A DNA stretch of 64,000 bases. Origin: Staphylococcus xylosus. GTDB taxonomy: Bacteria > Bacillota > Bacilli > Staphylococcales > Staphylococcaceae. Each line of letters starts with the position of its first letter. Positions within the stretch are counted from its first letter, which is position 1. Under the pieces are notes generated by a model. It made no database searches and was not told the DNA's origin. It worked only from the letters and a program-made list of their open reading frames with translations. Position numbers and translations under genes: made by a program. Positions 27,250 to 36,976 of this stretch are shown here, in pieces. The stretch is taken from assembly GCF_002732165.1 (NCBI RefSeq), contig NZ_MRZO01000004.1, positions 62,001-126,000 on the forward strand, in the 5' to 3' direction.

Positions 27250-28079
27250 GTTTGTTGTCCTCTCTTTTTAAAAAGTTCTAATTTAGTTAAAGCAAAAATA
27301 ACGATATAAATTAAGAATGCGAAGAATACAATCGTTGCACCACTAGGGATGTTATAAACGTAGCTAAAATATAGTCCGACAATAGCACTTACAGTACTAA
27401 TTAGACTAGCTACAATCATCATTGTATGTAATTTTTTAGAAATTAAAAATGCAGCAGATGCTGGCGTGATAAGTAAAGCTACTACCAGTATAATACCGAC
27501 AGTTTGAATGCTTGCTACAGTTACAAGAGATAGTAATAACATTACAAAGTAATGAATTAATGTTGTGTTTAAGCCGCTCATTCTGCTGAATACTGGATCG
27601 AATGTTGAAACCATTAAAGGTCTATAAAAAACAATAATTAATAACATTACTAAAACTCCAACAACGATAGTTGACCAGAATGTGACTTGCGTAACTGCGA
27701 GTAAATTACCGAATAAAATATGATAAAGGTCAGTTGTACTATTGATTAAACTGACTAAGATAATCCCTAAAGCTAAAAATGCAGTATAGCTAATGCCGAT
27801 AGCTGCGTCGGATTTGGTTTTACTATTTTTAGTAATAAAACCAATAAAAATACTTGCTACCATCCCCGTTGCTAAAGCACCAATAAACATAGGTATATTA
27901 AATAAAAATGATAATGCTACACCTGGTAGTACGGCATGGCTCATTGCATCTCCCATTAGTGAAAGGCCTCTAAGAACAATAAGAGAGCCGACTGTTCCAC
28001 ATACAATACCTACAACAATTGAAATAATTAGTGCATTGCTTAAAAATTTATAATCGAGTAATTGTTGAAAAAAATCCAT
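27246..28079 (-). CDS. mntB: Manganese ABC transporter permease
   Basis: A 277-residue polytopic permease of the ABC-3 (ZnuB/MntB) family, eight or nine hydrophobic segments. Recognised from GLSLMGDAMSHAVLPGVALSFL near residue 40, FDPVFSRMSGL, and TVGIILVVALLITPASAAFL. It forms the Mn2+ channel as a homodimer driven by MntA. It is 25 bases after mntA and overlaps mntC by ATGA. Confidence 0.96.
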   Translation of the reverse strand: MDFFQQLLDYKFLSNALIISIVVGIVCGTVGSLIVLRGLSLMGDAMSHAVLPGVALSFLFNIPMFIGALATGMVASIFIGFITKNSKTKSDAAIGISYTAFLALGIILVSLINSTTDLYHILFGNLLAVTQVTFWSTIVVGVLVMLLIIVFYRPLMVSTFDPVFSRMSGLNTTLIHYFVMLLLSLVTVASIQTVGIILVVALLITPASAAFLISKKLHTMMIVASLISTVSAIVGLYFSYVYNIPSGATIVFFAFLIYIVIFALTKLELFKKRGQQT

Positions 28080-28104
28080 TATAAGTTACGTCCTTTCTAA
28101 AATA

Positions 28105-28827
28105 CTAAGCAGTTTCATGTTGTGATGGAGCACTTATAAATGTGTTGTTTAAATGCTCAGGTTTCATGGCAGTTGTGCTATCCCCAAAATAACGAATATT
28201 TCTGTTTAAAAGGATTACGCGATCAAAATATTCATCAGTTTTTGATAAATCATGATGTACAATGAGCAGTAATTTTCCGGATTCTTTTAGAATTCGTAAT
28301 TGTGACATAATGATTTGTTCACTGTGAAAGTCAATCCCGACGAAAGGCTCATCCAATAAATATAATGTGCTATCAGTCATTAATGCACGAGCTACGAGCA
28401 CACGTTGTAACTGTCCACCGCTCAGTTCGGAAATTTGACGATGTCGTAAATCTTTTAACTCTAACGTATCCATTAATTGATTTAATCTTTTTTTAGTTTC
28501 GGAATTTACCCATCTAAACCAGCCTATATCTTTATATGCACCTGACATGACTACGTGCTCCACATTGATAGGAAAATCTAGATCAATATGTGCTTTTTGT
28601 GGGATATAAGTTATAGATTTCAAATCATTTTGTATGGGATTACCATTTAATTGGGCTTTGCCTGTTGATTTAAATTCTCCGATAAGAGATTTAATTAAAG
28701 ATGATTTCCCAGCTCCATTAGGACCCATAATTCCGACTATTTCACCATTAATAGGAATGGATAAATTAACATTTTGTAGAACATGTTTATTTCCTAACGT
28801 AAGATTTAAATTCTCAATTTCTAACAT
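28105..28827 (-). CDS. mntA: Manganese ABC transporter ATP-binding protein
   Basis: A 240-residue ABC ATPase: Walker A GPNGAGKSS near residue 36, signature LSGGQLQRVLVARAL, Walker B LYLLDEPFVGID and the H-loop VHHD. It powers MntB. I start at ATG 28827 (MLEIENLNL) because AAGGAGG is correctly spaced from it; ATG 28833 touches that site. First gene of the operon, transcribed away from mntR, with the MntR operator overlapping its start region. Confidence 0.96.
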   Translation of the reverse strand: MLEIENLNLTLGNKHVLQNVNLSIPINGEIVGIMGPNGAGKSSLIKSLIGEFKSTGKAQLNGNPIQNDLKSITYIPQKAHIDLDFPINVEHVVMSGAYKDIGWFRWVNSETKKRLNQLMDTLELKDLRHRQISELSGGQLQRVLVARALMTDSTLYLLDEPFVGIDFHSEQIIMSQLRILKESGKLLLIVHHDLSKTDEYFDRVILLNRNIRYFGDSTTAMKPEHLNNTFISAPSQHETA

Positions 28828-28849
28828 TTTCATCCTCCTTAATAATAAT

Positions 28850-28866
28850 TTTAGGCTAACCTAATT
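28850..28866. promoter_or_regulatory. MntR operator in the mntA-mntR gap
   Basis: TTTAGGCTAACCTAAT contains the inverted repeat TTAGG-CTAA-CCTAA, the known staphylococcal/DtxR-type MntR box. It lies just downstream of the mntA -10, at the expected transcription start, so binding of Mn-loaded MntR should block mntABC. Confidence 0.85.
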
Positions 28867-28872
28867 TATTTT

Positions 28873-28902
28873 ATAATATACCATGAAATTTTAGCGTGTC
28901 AA
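28873..28902 (-). promoter_or_regulatory. mntABC promoter
   Basis: On the minus strand a perfect -35 TTGACA (28902-28897), then -10 TATTAT (28878-28873) at 18 bases, or TATATT at 16. Confidence 0.75.
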
Positions 28903-28947
28903 GTCGATTCGTGATACAATAAGTTGAATGACTTGAGAGGTGAGATA

Positions 28948-29592
28948 ATGCTAACTGAAGAAAAGGAAGATTATTTAAAAGCAATTTTAACGCATGATGG
29001 TGACCATTCTTTCGTTTCAAATAAAACACTATCCCAATATTTAAACATTAAGCCACCTTCTGTAAGTGAAATGGTTAATCGTTTGGAAAAGTCGGGATAT
29101 GTAGAAACAAAACCTTACAAAGGTGTGAAACTTTCTGAAACAGGTTTAACTTATACTTTAGATATAATTAAACGTCATCGTTTATTGGAATTATTTTTAA
29201 TAAAAATTTTGCAATATAATTGGGAAGAAGTGCATCAAGAAGCAGAGGTATTAGAACATAGAGTATCTCATTTGTTTGTTGATCGTTTAGATAAATTATT
29301 GGATTATCCAATAACATGTCCTCACGGGGGCGTAATACCAAGAGAAAATCAATATAAAGAACTATACACTACGAATCTATTGTCTTTTGAAACTGGTGAT
29401 ATAGTAACAATTAAAAGAGTACGTGATAGAACGGACTTATTAATTTATTTATCAAGTAAAGCAATTTTAATAGGTGAGCAAATAGAAATTATCAATAGAG
29501 ATGATACCAACAAAGTCATTATTGTTAAAAAAGATGATCAAGTTACGGTATTAAGTTATGATAACGCAGAGCATATCTATGCAGAAAAATGA
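28948..29592 (+). CDS. mntR: Manganese-dependent transcriptional repressor MntR (DtxR family)
   Basis: A 214-residue DtxR-family repressor: N-terminal winged helix (TLSQYLNIKPPSVSEMVNRLEKSGYV), metal-binding dimer domain (LLELFLIKILQYNWEEVHQEAEVLEHRVS, with the Glu/His ligands) and a C-terminal SH3/FeoA-like domain. D8 is kept, but the residue matching E11 of B. subtilis MntR is Lys; the three-domain S. aureus MntR looks the same from memory. ATG 28948 is set by GAGAGGTGAG; an in-frame TTG at 28924 has no site. Divergent from mntA with the operator between. Confidence 0.95.
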   Translation: MLTEEKEDYLKAILTHDGDHSFVSNKTLSQYLNIKPPSVSEMVNRLEKSGYVETKPYKGVKLSETGLTYTLDIIKRHRLLELFLIKILQYNWEEVHQEAEVLEHRVSHLFVDRLDKLLDYPITCPHGGVIPRENQYKELYTTNLLSFETGDIVTIKRVRDRTDLLIYLSSKAILIGEQIEIINRDDTNKVIIVKKDDQVTVLSYDNAEHIYAEK

Positions 29593-29625
29593 TGGTGCAG
29601 ATTGAGCTTTGACATATACTGAACT

Positions 29626-29723
29626 CAAAAAAAGCACCTCCATTTTATGAAGGTGCTCAGACTATCGGTAATGATCCCCCCCTCCAAAGTAATCATTAAT
29701 AAATGAAAACTTTGAGGGGGGAT
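29626..29723 (-). ncRNA. C/G-tract hairpin plus terminator, candidate sRNA or 3' UTR
   Basis: On the minus strand a long hairpin (29674-29690 with 29709-29723) has six C on its 5' arm and seven G on its 3' arm, with a nested TCATT/AATGA. About 17 bases further comes a terminator: AGCACCT...AGGTGCT (29633-29657) with T7. Such G/C tracts are exceptional in this AT-rich sequence. It could be the 3' UTR of the M50 gene (stop at 29822) or a separate sRNA; I find no convincing promoter. Confidence 0.5.
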
Positions 29724-29821
29724 TTGTATATCCATGGAGGCGTTCTCTCAATTTCTAATGTTTAATACCAGTAATTACAATGATACTGTTGTACTACTTC
29801 AGTAACCAATACAACTAGGTT

Positions 29822-30571
29822 TTAGGTTGTAAAATAAGCATGAAATAATTGGTAAATAGTAAATAGATTGATTGCTATCCAAATAGCACTAAAAACAAAT
29901 GTAGGCAGATAAGTTAATGATTTTAGAGTTGAGCCATCCCAAGTAACTGATTGATGTGAAAATGTGAGTTTGAAAATAGTCCAAGATGATTGTATAACTT
30001 CGCCTAAAAGTACACCTAGAATGAAATGGTAAGTGATGGCTACGATGTAAAACATCATGAGTTGATTATCGCTTTGGAATAAGAAATAAAGCAAAGCAAT
30101 TAACAATATTACAATAATAATTGGCAATAATTTTCTGGAAGTTAATATTAAAAAATATATAAAAATGATTAAGTATGCCGTAATAAATAAACTAGGGTAT
30201 TTTGAATCTAGTGCCCAAAAACCGATAAACAGCATTAGTGGTGGCATAATATATCCACCAAATGTTGTAATGGCTTGTCCTAATCGTGATTTTGATTGAG
30301 TAATGGCGAAACCTTGTTGTGAAGTTTCAATACGTTCTGAAGGTGAGGAAACAATCACCAAATCTTTAGCTTTACCACCACTTATTTTATTAAATAAGAT
30401 ATGTCCGAATTCATGTGTTAATACGGGGATGTAATTTAAGTATATATCTAAAAATTGATTTATTGGTTTGTTGCGATAAGAATGAATTAAAATATATATT
30501 AAAGCTATAAATACGACCCAGTACAAATTGAGTTGTATTACAGAACTAAAAAATGATTGTAAATATGACAT
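29822..30571 (-). CDS. M50-family membrane metalloprotease-like protein
   Basis: A 249-residue polytopic membrane protein. The zinc motif HExxH is LTHEFGHILFNKISGG near residues 53-57, followed by a short soluble loop (SSPSERIETSQQGFAITQSKSRLGQA) and further membrane segments, the layout of M50B-like proteins related to SpoIVFB. The family cleaves substrates within or near the membrane; the substrate here is unknown. It lies between mntR and tarA on the opposite strand from both. From memory the gene is conserved here in S. aureus too. Confidence 0.85.
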   Translation of the reverse strand: MSYLQSFFSSVIQLNLYWVVFIALIYILIHSYRNKPINQFLDIYLNYIPVLTHEFGHILFNKISGGKAKDLVIVSSPSERIETSQQGFAITQSKSRLGQAITTFGGYIMPPLMLFIGFWALDSKYPSLFITAYLIIFIYFLILTSRKLLPIIIVILLIALLYFLFQSDNQLMMFYIVAITYHFILGVLLGEVIQSSWTIFKLTFSHQSVTWDGSTLKSLTYLPTFVFSAIWIAINLFTIYQLFHAYFTT

Positions 30572-30807
30572 AATATAACCTCGATTTAATTTTCAATAAA
30601 CGCTTTTATAGATTTTAAAAACATTTATAGCGCAATATTAAGTATAAAGTAAATTTTGAAATAACGCATTTGGACTTTGGATGTAGATTTAGAATATAAA
30701 AATAATTAGTACCTATTTATATTATCTGGATGAATCATAATGTGTTAATATAACAAGCATAAACCATAATGCTAAAGCGCTATAATTGAGTTAGGAGATT
30801 CCAAGAC

Positions 30808-31554
30808 ATGACGGAAAGCAATAAAGCAAATAAAGTAAACGTGTTATCTGTATATTTTGATAACGTTACTCTAGAGGAAATGCGAGACAATATTAAACAA
30901 TTTTTCTTAACAGCAAGTTCTAGAAATTTGTTTATTGTAACGGCAAACCCTGAAATTGTAGATTATGCTACAGAGAATGAAAATTATAGAAATTTAATAA
31001 ACAGTGCAAATTATGTAGTGCCAGATGGGACTGGGGTCGTTAAGGCTGCGAGAATACTTAATACGCCTTTAAAAGCCAGAGTTCCAGGTATTGAATTGAT
31101 GGAAGCATGTTTAAAAATTGCTAATGCAAATCAGCAAAAAGTATTTCTACTAGGTGCTGAAAATGATGTTGTTAAAACGGCGCAACATAAACTAGCTGAA
31201 AAATACCCGAATATTATTTTTGATTACCACCATGGTTTTTTTGATTTATCAGATGAGATGGTATTAAAACAAGTAACTTCTTTTGATCCGGATTATGTGT
31301 TTGTTGGCATGGGTTATCCAAGACAAGAACAATGGATAGAACGTCACTCAGATCAATTTAATCAATCAGTGTTAATGGGGGTAGGTGGCTCATTCGAAGT
31401 ATTCAGTGGTGCGAAAAATCGAGCACCTATGATATTTAGGAAGTTAAATATTGAGTGGGTTTATCGCTTGTTAATTGATTGGAAGCGTATAGGTAGAATG
31501 AAGTCGATACCTAAATTTTTATTTAAAGTAGCTAAAGTTAAATTCAAAAAATAG
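30808..31554 (+). CDS. tarA: N-acetylglucosaminyldiphosphoundecaprenol N-acetyl-beta-D-mannosaminyltransferase
   Basis: A 248-residue WecG/TagA/CpsF-family (GT26) enzyme. It adds ManNAc to undecaprenyl-PP-GlcNAc, the first committed step of wall teichoic acid synthesis, at the inner membrane face. Signatures: IVTANPEIVDYATENENY, VPDGTGVVKAARILN (catalytic Asp), VFVGMGYPRQEQWIERH and VGGSFEVFSGAKNRAP. TAGGAG precedes ATG 30808, and TATAAT at 30781-30786 is a likely -10. A bidirectional terminator separates it from the convergent tagH. Confidence 0.95.
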   Translation: MTESNKANKVNVLSVYFDNVTLEEMRDNIKQFFLTASSRNLFIVTANPEIVDYATENENYRNLINSANYVVPDGTGVVKAARILNTPLKARVPGIELMEACLKIANANQQKVFLLGAENDVVKTAQHKLAEKYPNIIFDYHHGFFDLSDEMVLKQVTSFDPDYVFVGMGYPRQEQWIERHSDQFNQSVLMGVGGSFEVFSGAKNRAPMIFRKLNIEWVYRLLIDWKRIGRMKSIPKFLFKVAKVKFKK

Positions 31555-31659
31555 TAAGAATCTCGTCGAATTATTTATTTACACGTTTTAAGTCGATAAT
31601 TAAATGTATGTGTTAATTACCTTGTTTGTAATTTATTAATTCAAAAGTCTATTAAATAT

Positions 31660-31704
31660 AAAAAGCCCTAGCACTGAATTCGAAATCAATGCTAGGACTT
31701 TTTA
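31660..31704. terminator. Bidirectional terminator tarA/tagH
   Basis: AAAAAGCCCTAGCA (31660-31673) pairs with TGCTAGGACTTTTT (31690-31703), with flanking A and T runs for both converging genes. Confidence 0.85.
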
Positions 31705-31706
31705 TA

Positions 31707-32896
<1,190 letters not shown>

Positions 32897-33697
32897 ATGA
32901 ATGCAGTATGGGTAGTATTTAGAGAGCATTTTAAAAATTTCTATCTAATACAAAGACTAGCACAGTTCCAAGTGAAGATTTCTAATACAAATAACTATCT
33001 AGGTATGGCTTGGGAGTTAATTAATCCAGCTATGCAAATCATGGTTTATTGGTTTGTATTTGGTCTTGGTATTAGAAGTAACGATCCTATAGATGGTGTG
33101 CCATTTATTTACTGGTTACTCGTAGGTATCAGTATGTGGTTCTTTGTTAACCAAGGAATTTTGGAAGGTACTAAATCAATAGCAACGAAATATAATCAAG
33201 TAGCGAAGATGAATTTCCCGTTATCAATCATACCTTCTTATATAGTAATGAGTAGGTTTTACGGTCATCTTGCACTACTTGTTGTGGTCATTTTATTATG
33301 TATGTTGGCTGGTTACTATCCAACAATATACACGTTGCAACTTTTCTTATATGTACCATTTGCATTAATATTAACAACTGCAATAGCGTTGTTTACGTCA
33401 ACGTTAGGAGTGCTTGTAAAGGATACCCAACAGGCCATTCAAGCGCTCATGAGAATGGTGTTCTTTGCATCATCCATTTTAATTGTGCCACCAGAAGGCA
33501 TTGTAAAAGACATAATGCAATTAAATCCAATTTATTATCTAGCTGAAGCATATCGTTCTGCTGTGTTACATAAAGAGTGGTACTTTATAACACATTGGGA
33601 ACTGACTTTGTATAATCTATTAATCATCTTGTTCTTATTCATAGTAGGTTCAATTATGCATATGCGTTATAGAGATCATTTTGCAGACTTTATGTAA
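32897..33697 (+). CDS. tagG: Teichoic acid ABC transporter permease
   Basis: A 266-residue ABC-2 type permease with six membrane segments. Recognised by LGMAWELINPAMQIMVYWFVFG, 'LLVGISMWFFVNQGILEGTKSI', and NPIYYLAEAYRSAVLHKEWYF near the end. With TagH it moves completed teichoic acid chains across the membrane (target of the inhibitor targocil in S. aureus). A strong terminator follows, so it is monocistronic. Confidence 0.95.
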   Translation: MNAVWVVFREHFKNFYLIQRLAQFQVKISNTNNYLGMAWELINPAMQIMVYWFVFGLGIRSNDPIDGVPFIYWLLVGISMWFFVNQGILEGTKSIATKYNQVAKMNFPLSIIPSYIVMSRFYGHLALLVVVILLCMLAGYYPTIYTLQLFLYVPFALILTTAIALFTSTLGVLVKDTQQAIQALMRMVFFASSILIVPPEGIVKDIMQLNPIYYLAEAYRSAVLHKEWYFITHWELTLYNLLIILFLFIVGSIMHMRYRDHFADFM

Positions 33698-34058
33698 TAA
33701 CAATATTAGAATAACTGCAATTCAGTAGTGTTGTAGTGGAAGTAGGGTAGAAATCAATTTTTTGAAAATGATTTCTATCCTACTTCCTTTTTTATTTTCT
33801 TCTAAAATTAAAAGTTGTTAAATAGAATGGTGTTTATAGTTAACGTTTTGATAAAGAACTGATACGATACCTAAATAACACAAAACTTTAGCTGGAAATA
33901 AGAAATTTTGAAATTATGTGTGTTTATAAATGAAATTAAAATACGTTTTTAAAGATCTGTTGAGGTTATTTCACAGAAAAGGTTTTTTCTATAATTTTTT
34001 ATACAGGATAGATATAATGAAAGCTAAAGTAGTTAATAATTAACGGCGGTGAAATGTA
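33698..34058 (+). other. Intergenic region tagG-tarB
   Basis: Holds the tagG terminator and, at 34013-34018, TATAAT as a likely -10 of the tarB-tagX transcript; no good -35 is seen. The rest is AT-rich without structure. Confidence 0.45.
33738..33793 (+). terminator. Terminator after tagG
   Basis: A 19-base arm starting GGAAGTAGGG pairs with the arm ending CCTACTTCC with one wobble, then T6. Confidence 0.88.
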
Positions 34059-35150
34059 TTGAGACAAATTATAAAAAAGCTCTATATTATTATTATTGGC
34101 TTTTTGAATATGATATATCAAAAGAAAAAAGTTCAAAGTAATCAAATTGTGGTAATGATGACTTTTGCTGAAGATGTGTTACCTATTATTGAAGCGTTAA
34201 ACCGTAAAGGGTATAAACTAACAGTTATTGGCACAGAAAAAAATCGTAAATATATCCAACATTTAGAGGATTTAGTGTTTTTACCTGCAGGAAATAAGCA
34301 AGTGTTTAAGCATATCAAGGCGTTAAGTAGCGCAAAAGTAGTCGTGATAGACACGTACTATCTAATAATGGGTGGCTTCAAGAAGAAAAAACAACAGACG
34401 GTCATACAAACATGGCACGCAGCAGGTGCATTGAAAAATTTCGGATTTACAGATAGACAAGTTGACTTATCAAATAATAAAATAGTTCAACAATATAAAA
34501 AAGTTTATGACGCGACAGATAAGTACATTATTGGTGGTGAACCGATGGCTGCTTGTTTTACAGAATCATTTGGGGCTAATGAAGAACAGTTCTTAAGAAC
34601 CGGATTGCCGAGGTTGGTGCCATATACGAGATTGGATGTTGAACAAAGACAACAAGAATTGAAACAACAATATGGGATAAATGGCAAGGTAGCTGTTTAC
34701 GTGCCTACCTATCGAGAACACAAGCAGGCTAATCGTCAGATAGATAAGCAGAAATTTGAAGCAGAGCTACCAGGTTATACTTTATTGAGTAAATTACACC
34801 CGTCTATTGCTACAGAACAGCAGACGACAATTAACTTGCAATCGTTAATGATATTAGCAGATGTGATTATTAGTGATTACAGTTCACTGGCAATTGAAGC
34901 AAGTATATTAAAGAAACCCACACTTTTTTATGTTTATGATGAAGCGGATTATAATCGCACCCGTGGATTAAATGTATTTTATGAAAAAATACCAGAGGCA
35001 TATAAAGCGTATAGTGAGGATGACTTAATGCATAAGTTACATGAAAATAGTTACGCGCCAGCTCTTTTGTTTGAAGCTTGGCATGAATATAATACGAAAG
35101 ATAGTTTGACGAGCATAATTAATGAAATTGAAGAGATGGTGAAAAAATGA
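34059..35150 (+). CDS. tarB: Teichoic acid glycerol-phosphate primase
   Basis: A 363-residue CDP-glycerol glycerophosphotransferase family protein (S. aureus TarB about 367). It adds the first glycerol-phosphate to the ManNAc-GlcNAc lipid. The catalytic motif is TWHAAGALKNFGF, and the C-terminal nucleotide-binding half has LSKLHPSI and VIISDYSSLAIEASIL. The N-terminus is amphipathic/hydrophobic (LYIIIIGFLNMIYQ) and probably membrane-associated. It uses TTG 34059 with GGCGGTGA upstream, and overlaps tagX by ATGA. Confidence 0.94.
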   Translation: MRQIIKKLYIIIIGFLNMIYQKKKVQSNQIVVMMTFAEDVLPIIEALNRKGYKLTVIGTEKNRKYIQHLEDLVFLPAGNKQVFKHIKALSSAKVVVIDTYYLIMGGFKKKKQQTVIQTWHAAGALKNFGFTDRQVDLSNNKIVQQYKKVYDATDKYIIGGEPMAACFTESFGANEEQFLRTGLPRLVPYTRLDVEQRQQELKQQYGINGKVAVYVPTYREHKQANRQIDKQKFEAELPGYTLLSKLHPSIATEQQTTINLQSLMILADVIISDYSSLAIEASILKKPTLFYVYDEADYNRTRGLNVFYEKIPEAYKAYSEDDLMHKLHENSYAPALLFEAWHEYNTKDSLTSIINEIEEMVKK

Positions 35151-36205
35151 AAATTTCAATAATCATTCCTGTGTATAACGCAGAAAAAACAATTCGTAGA
35201 GCAATTGCATCGATTGATACAAAGCAAAATTATGAAATTATATGCATCAATGATGGTTCGGAAGATGATAGTAAGTTTGTATTAGAACAACTGCAAAAGG
35301 AATATAAAAACATAACGATTATTAACCAAGAAAATCAAGGTGCGGCAGCTAGCAGAAATGTTGGTATTGCTAATATGTCAGGCGATGTTTTTATGTTTTT
35401 AGATGCTGATGATGAATTCTTACCTAGTAGAATAGATTTTATGGCTGACTATTATCAAAGAGATGAAAATGTAGATATTGTTATTGGACAAATTGCAAGA
35501 GAAAACAATGGTGACTGGCAATCCATTTATTCTCACGAAGCAATCAAGAAATTAGAGACTGTAAATATTGCTCAATGTCCTGAAGTGATGCAATCAATTG
35601 GGCCTGGTGCCAAAATGTTTAGCGCAAAATTTGCTGATTTACGATTTGATGAAGACGTTGTTTTTTGTGAAGAGCATACCTTTATTATCCAAGCATACAA
35701 AAAGGCACGTGACATTCAATTATTGCCAGATATCGTTTATGGCTACAATGAGCAAGCTGGTTCAGTAACTGATCAACTTGCGAATCAATTTGAATCTTAT
35801 ATACGTGATGCAGAAAAAGTTAGAGCACGTGTGATGGATACCTTATTGTTAAGAGAAGCAAGAATCTATTATAGTTATCGTATGGATGAATTGATCGTAA
35901 GTTATCTGATCCAAGCATATGTCGGACAGCATAAAACCGTTACACAAAAAATGTTAGATTTTGTTATCTCATATATTAAAGAAATGCAAAAAACAGATTA
36001 TGCTGGTGAAGCATTATTTAGAATAATTAAAGTAATCGAACAAGGTAGTGGCAAATGGAATAAGGCTCTATATTATCAGTGGAGAGACGCACTACTAAGC
36101 GTTGGTATTGGAAGACCGAACTATTATCGTTTTAAAGTAGAAGTGCTACCGAGACGCGCAAAATTTAGAAGTAAAATGAAATTAAAACAAATTTTGAAAA
36201 GATGA
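35147..36205 (+). CDS. tagX: Glycosyltransferase family 2 protein TagX
   Basis: A 352-residue GT2 enzyme: start ISIIIPVYNAEKTIRRAI, nucleotide-binding CINDGSEDDS, acceptor AAASRNVGIA, and the DxD-type LDADDEFLP. The C-terminal half (about 220-352) is helical and poorly conserved. It sits between tarB and tarD as tagX does in S. aureus. Its exact step is not assigned there either. Translationally coupled to tarB. Confidence 0.9.
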   Translation: MKISIIIPVYNAEKTIRRAIASIDTKQNYEIICINDGSEDDSKFVLEQLQKEYKNITIINQENQGAAASRNVGIANMSGDVFMFLDADDEFLPSRIDFMADYYQRDENVDIVIGQIARENNGDWQSIYSHEAIKKLETVNIAQCPEVMQSIGPGAKMFSAKFADLRFDEDVVFCEEHTFIIQAYKKARDIQLLPDIVYGYNEQAGSVTDQLANQFESYIRDAEKVRARVMDTLLLREARIYYSYRMDELIVSYLIQAYVGQHKTVTQKMLDFVISYIKEMQKTDYAGEALFRIIKVIEQGSGKWNKALYYQWRDALLSVGIGRPNYYRFKVEVLPRRAKFRSKMKLKQILKR

Positions 36206-36238
36206 AAATTATCAGAATTAGTAAACTAAGATTTAATA

Positions 36239-36247
36239 TGCTATAAT
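36239..36247 (+). promoter_or_regulatory. Extended -10 promoter for tarD
   Basis: TGCTATAAT, an extended -10 about 50 bases upstream of the tarD start; the -35 is poor. Confidence 0.5.
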
Positions 36248-36297
36248 TTTTAAAAATGTAAATATTAAATTAATATTTTGTTAAGGAGCATATGCTA

Positions 36298-36696
36298 ATG
36301 AAACGAGTTATTACTTATGGAACATATGATTTATTGCATTATGGCCATATTGAATTATTAAGAAGAGCGAGAGAAATGGGCGATTATTTAGTCGTTGCAC
36401 TCTCAACAGATGAATTTAATCGTGTTAAAAATAAAAAATCTTATTATAACTATGAACAAAGAAAAATGATGTTAGAATCAATTAGATATGTCGATCTTGT
36501 TATCCCTGAAAGTGGTTGGGGACAAAAAGAAATTGATGTAGATCGCTATGAGATAGATACGTTTGTAATGGGGCACGATTGGGAAGGTGAATTCGACTTC
36601 TTAAAAGAGAAGTGTGAAGTTATTTATCTAAATCGTACTGAAGGTATCTCTACGACTAAAATTAAAAAAGAACTTTACGGTGATAATGAAAAATAA
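36298..36696 (+). CDS. tarD: Glycerol-3-phosphate cytidylyltransferase
   Basis: A 132-residue nucleotidyltransferase that makes CDP-glycerol from CTP and sn-glycerol-3-phosphate, the donor for teichoic acid priming. HxGH motif in LLHYGHIELL (residues 14-17) and C-terminal RTEGISTTKIK. Length equals S. aureus TarD. ATG 36298 fits AAGGAG spacing; ATG 36292 is too close. Confidence 0.97.
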   Translation: MKRVITYGTYDLLHYGHIELLRRAREMGDYLVVALSTDEFNRVKNKKSYYNYEQRKMMLESIRYVDLVIPESGWGQKEIDVDRYEIDTFVMGHDWEGEFDFLKEKCEVIYLNRTEGISTTKIKKELYGDNEK

Positions 36697-36736
36697 CTTT
36701 GTTGTTTTTTAAATTATTCGCTGTGAAGTAATTTGA

Positions 36737-36795
36737 GAAGCTAGGTTACAGAAAATTGGGCACGATACTCTTTAATGTAATCTAGCTTCTTTTTG
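36737..36795 (+). terminator. Terminator after tarD
   Basis: GAAGCTAGGTTACA (36737-36750) pairs with TGTAATCTAGCTTC (36776-36789), then T5; 25-base loop. Confidence 0.8.
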
Positions 36796-36804
36796 TTATT
36801 AAAA

Positions 36805-36855
36805 TAAAAAAGGGGGTGTGAAAATAAAATCAACGATTTTATTTTCACACCCTCA
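36805..36855 (-). terminator. Terminator of pbp4
   Basis: An 18-bp perfect stem (36814-36831 with 36835-36852) with a three-base loop, followed on the minus strand by T6. It lies about 120 bases after the pbp4 stop codon. Confidence 0.88.
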
Positions 36856-36976
36856 ATGTTTGAGCAGTTACTACGCTAGCTAAAGGTAGTAGTTATATTA
36901 TGTTTGCTTTGCATGAGCATAATTTTTAATTGAAAGGGAGCATTACTTGATAATGTAACAATCACTTGAATGATGA

